From Planctomycetota bacterium (GTDB taxonomy: Bacteria; Planctomycetota; UBA1135; UBA2386), in assembly GCA_025459175.1 (NCBI GenBank), contig JALORC010000041.1, forward strand, positions 44,325 through 108,324: DNA of 64,000 nucleotides, given 5' to 3'. This document shows positions 61,241-64,000 of this stretch, one piece after another. The translations under genes were made by a program, and so were the position numbers. Position 1 is the stretch's first letter, and every line of letters begins with the position of its first letter. The notes beneath the pieces were generated by a model. The model was not told the DNA's origin. It made no database searches and was given only the letters and a program-made list of their open reading frames with translations.

Positions 61241-63940
61241 ATGCGCATCGTTCCAACCACTTCGGCCTTCGCCGGCCTCCTGTTCCTGGCCGCGGGCTGT
61301 TCCGGCGGCTCCTCGGATTCCACCGGGGTCGCTTCGCTCCGCTGTCTGGGTGGGCAGTCGTTCTGCATCATCAGCTGTGATCTCGGTTGCACGCAGACCG
61401 GTTGCGCGATGACCGAGATCGCCGAGAACCAGGTGCTGCGCTTCAACTTCTCGAGCGCGGTGCTGCCCAGCTCGGTGAACGGATCGAGCATCTCGATCCG
61501 CACCGCGTCCGGGGTGGCCCCGGACGGCGAGCTGCTGGTGAACGGCCGCGAAGTCGTGTTCGAGCCGCGGGTGCGGACCATCAACGGCGTCAGCACGTTC
61601 GGCTTCCAGCGCAACGAGAGCTACATCATCACGCTCGCCGGCGGGAACTCCGCCGCGCAGGGCGTGCGCGGCCTGTCCGGGGAGACGCTGAGCCAGGAGT
61701 TCACGTGCACGGTGCGGGCCTCGCTCGGCATCCGCGACGAGGACCAGCTGCCGCCCTCCGTCGAGCTGCTGTCGCCCGTCAACCGCGACCAGGCGCCGCT
61801 CGATCCGGTCATCGTGCTGCGCTTCAGCGAGCTGATCGACACCACCGCGCTGCAGACATCGCTGTCGTCGGCGTCGCCGATCCAGGTGGTGCTGCGCGGC
61901 TCGCTGGCGACCGGCGAATGCGATCGGGATGCGCAGGGCATCACGCTCGAGGGCGTGCCGCAGCTGTCGACCGAGCAGGTCGGCGGACGCGAGGTCACGG
62001 TGGTCACCTTCCAGCCCTCGGTCACGTTGCCCAGCCGCTCGTGTGTGACGGTCAACGTGACGCGGGAGCTGCGCGACCTGTCGGGCCAGCCCGCAGTGCC
62101 GGCATCCTTCGAGTTCCGCACCGCGCAGGGGGTCGCCAATCCGATTTCGCTGGTCGAGACCTTCGCCACGCCGGCGGGGCAGGACTCGCTGATCTCGGGC
62201 GGCATCTGGAACGGCGGCGCGCGGCCGGGCTTCATCGGCGGTGATGGCCGGCACGGTTCGTTCTCGCCCCAGCTCGGCACGCCGCTCGGCGCGCAGGTGT
62301 TCGAGTGGAACACCGACTCGTTCCCGATCCCCGGCTCCAACACGCTCAACGGCCAGCCCTACCTGGTCACCGACGGCAAGTTCTACTTCACCGACTTCGT
62401 GCTGCCGGCCGGGTTCACGCTCCGCTTCACCGGCACGGTGCCGCCGCAGATCTTCGTTCGTGGCACCGCCGACATCCGCGGCTCGATCCAGCTCAACGGC
62501 GGCGACCTGCCGTTCTTCATCCCGACGATCGGGTCGGCAGTCGGCCAGCGGTGCTCGACGTTCAATGCCCGCAACAACGTGCTGACGACGCCGCTTCCCG
62601 GGCAACCGGGCTCGACGGGCGTCTGCGGCGGCGGCCGCGGCGGCACCGGCGGCAACAAGTGCCTCGGTGCCGGGCCGATCATCGTCAACGGGGTCAACCT
62701 GACCGACGGCCAGCCGGGTGAGACCGTGAGCTTGCAGGCTGGTCATGCCTATGCCGGTCTCGCCGGTGGCACGGGCGGCAACGGTTCGCCGCTGACGCCG
62801 GCGCTCGGCACCTCGGTGGCGGCCGGCACACCGCTGATCATCTCGATCTACCGGTCGTTGTTCTCGCTCGGCGGCGGCGGTGGCGGCTTCATGCTGCCCG
62901 GCCAGCTGCCGACCGTGCCGACGATCGCCGCCAGCACCCAGCAGCCCGTGGGCTCGCCAGCCCCGGTGGCTGCGGTCGCGTTCCCGTTGTTGCCGTATCC
63001 GTCCTCGCCGCCGCCCGGCTATTCGTCGCTGAACCACTTCCTCGTCGGCGGGTCCGGTGGCGGTGGTGGTGGTTGCCATCCGTTCGGCACCATCGGCACG
63101 GTGTCCACCGATGTATTCGTCGCCGGCAGCGGCGGCTCGGCTGGTGGTGGCGCGATGGCGATCCGCGCCGGTGGTTCGCTGACGGTCGGCACGACCGCCG
63201 TGCTGCAAGCGCGCGGCGGCGCCGGCGTGCTCATCAACGGCGACAACCCTGCTACCGCGACGGTCCAGGAATCTTCGTTCGGGGTGTCCTCGCCGGGTGG
63301 TGGCGGTTCGGGCGGCAGCTTCCTGCTGCAGGCCGGGCGCGATCTCTCGGTGTCGGGCGTCATCGACACCAGCGGCGGGGCCGGCAGCCGAACTGGCTCC
63401 GTGACGCCGACCGCCATCAACGTGATCCAGCAGGCCGGCCGTGGCTCCAATGGCTTCTACCGCGTCGAAGCCGGCGGGCCGATCAACTTCGTCACGGTGC
63501 CCGGCACCGTGCCGACCTTCGTGCAGGCCGACAATGCCGGCACGCTGCTGGATCGCGACGGGCTGGTCGGTGACGCCTCGACCTGGCGCAGCTCCGGCCA
63601 GGTGTTCCCACCGACCTGGTTGCGCTACGAGCTCGACGTCGACGAGAACGGCGATGGCACCATCGACACGGTCTACACCGACTCGGGCGCGGCCGGCACG
63701 CTGAAGGCCAATGACCCCAACGGTCCGGTCATCATCATGTTCCAGGGCGCCAACCTGAACCAGGCCGGCACCGAGCCGCTGACGGGCACGATCGGCCAGT
63801 GGCGCGAGGGCATCGGCAACGGTGCCGGCCCCGGCATCTCGATCGACTCGGTGACCGGCTTCCGGTTCATGTTGATCTACAACCGCGCGGCGTTCCCGAA
63901 CGTGGTCGTGCGCGGCCTGCGCGTGTTCGCCACCACGTGA
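61241..63940 (+). CDS. Large lipoprotein, family B copy 4 (Cys motif, Ig-like, Gly-rich)
   Basis: 899 residues. The lipobox is LAAGC|SGGS. The same C-x3-C-x3-C-x4-C motif (CIISCDLGCTQTGC) occurs just after the anchor. Ig-like segments are LRFNFSSAVLPSSVNGSSI and IVLRFSELIDTTALQ. The shared module is at about residue 378 (DGKFYFTDFVLPAGFTLRF, then IFVRGTADIRGSIQLNGGD). Gly-rich beta repeats and a C-terminal domain with a calcium-loop-like DVDENGDGTID follow. It is homologous along its length to the preceding gene, so this is a tandem duplication. Fifty-one bases separate the two, without a terminator, so they are probably co-transcribed. Confidence 0.84.
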   Translation: MRIVPTTSAFAGLLFLAAGCSGGSSDSTGVASLRCLGGQSFCIISCDLGCTQTGCAMTEIAENQVLRFNFSSAVLPSSVNGSSISIRTASGVAPDGELLVNGREVVFEPRVRTINGVSTFGFQRNESYIITLAGGNSAAQGVRGLSGETLSQEFTCTVRASLGIRDEDQLPPSVELLSPVNRDQAPLDPVIVLRFSELIDTTALQTSLSSASPIQVVLRGSLATGECDRDAQGITLEGVPQLSTEQVGGREVTVVTFQPSVTLPSRSCVTVNVTRELRDLSGQPAVPASFEFRTAQGVANPISLVETFATPAGQDSLISGGIWNGGARPGFIGGDGRHGSFSPQLGTPLGAQVFEWNTDSFPIPGSNTLNGQPYLVTDGKFYFTDFVLPAGFTLRFTGTVPPQIFVRGTADIRGSIQLNGGDLPFFIPTIGSAVGQRCSTFNARNNVLTTPLPGQPGSTGVCGGGRGGTGGNKCLGAGPIIVNGVNLTDGQPGETVSLQAGHAYAGLAGGTGGNGSPLTPALGTSVAAGTPLIISIYRSLFSLGGGGGGFMLPGQLPTVPTIAASTQQPVGSPAPVAAVAFPLLPYPSSPPPGYSSLNHFLVGGSGGGGGGCHPFGTIGTVSTDVFVAGSGGSAGGGAMAIRAGGSLTVGTTAVLQARGGAGVLINGDNPATATVQESSFGVSSPGGGGSGGSFLLQAGRDLSVSGVIDTSGGAGSRTGSVTPTAINVIQQAGRGSNGFYRVEAGGPINFVTVPGTVPTFVQADNAGTLLDRDGLVGDASTWRSSGQVFPPTWLRYELDVDENGDGTIDTVYTDSGAAGTLKANDPNGPVIIMFQGANLNQAGTEPLTGTIGQWREGIGNGAGPGISIDSVTGFRFMLIYNRAAFPNVVVRGLRVFATT

Positions 63941-64000
63941 GCCCCGCCGACGCGGGGGGTGGCTCGGTCACCGCCCGCTTCGTCGCGCTGGCCCCGGACC
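63937..64000 (+). CDS. Start of a further gene, cut by the window end
   Basis: A GTG at 63937 shares GTGA with the preceding stop and opens a frame reading VSPADAGGGSVTARFVALAPD to the last base. The coupling overlap and the hydrophobic strand ARFVALAP suggest a real gene, but 21 codons are too few to name it. A small hairpin CCCCGC/GCGGGG (63942-63957) lies inside and could instead be a terminator. Confidence 0.4.
   Translation, partial: MSPADAGGGSVTARFVALAPD

Noticed and set aside
59528..63208. 1226-codon antisense frame over lipoproteins B3 and B4
   Set aside because: Composition is the reverse of Gly/Ser/Thr-rich coding; no motif; spans a gene boundary.

Overview
The window is a GC-rich bacterial chromosome segment, most likely from a deep-branching and probably uncultured member of the Planctomycetota. 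Support comes from the EF-Tu sequence, whose switch I lacks the usual ARGITI motif and carries a [14 protein letters not shown] version that I recall from planctomycete EF-Tu. RpoB and RpoC also read planctomycete-like, and there are many very large CSGGG-type lipoproteins. No 16S rRNA gene is present, so the assignment is inferred.

Region 1 (1-17 kb) is the informational core. It holds a 5'-cut mutS2 without an Smr domain, a lone receiver-domain protein, tRNAs Thr(UGU)-Tyr(GUA)-Gly(UCC)-Thr(GGU), tuf, tRNA-Trp, secE-nusG, rplK-rplA-rplJ-rplL, rpoB-rpoC and rpsL-rpsG. The order is close to that of the classic tRNA-tufB / secE-nusG / rplKAJL-rpoBC block. rpoB is broken as given: about 35 conserved codons are missing and the frame changes near 8865. 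fusA is absent after rpsG, but a relic of the EF-G C-terminus lies at 38.2 kb.

Region 2 (17-22 kb) holds a GspC-like PDZ protein, coaX, a shortened MnmE-like GTPase, and a pyrB fused to a PyrI-type zinc ribbon. The last three overlap each other and look translationally coupled.

Region 3 (22-36 kb) is a run of four giant lipoproteins in the order A-B-A-B, from two families with SbsA-type Ig-like segments and Gly-rich stretches. GC-rich hairpins follow the first three.

Region 4 (36-48.7 kb) is a type IV pilus / type II secretion-like set: prepilin peptidase, OmpA-like lipoprotein, PilT, PilB/GspE, PilC/GspF, a TPR protein and a pilin closed by a strong terminator. Three overlapping genes follow (GT2, GT4 and a TMTC-like GT-C with TPRs), which could glycosylate a surface protein.

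Region 5 (48.7-58 kb) is mixed housekeeping: TatD, an ECF sigma factor with a putative membrane partner, a TPR protein, an AlkD/HEAT protein with a histone-like tail, cystathionine beta-synthase, an Arg-rich unknown, MogA, a PnbB/DUF4863-like protein and a HEAT-like membrane-anchored protein. Region 6 (58-64 kb) holds two more B-like lipoproteins in tandem and the first codons of a further gene.
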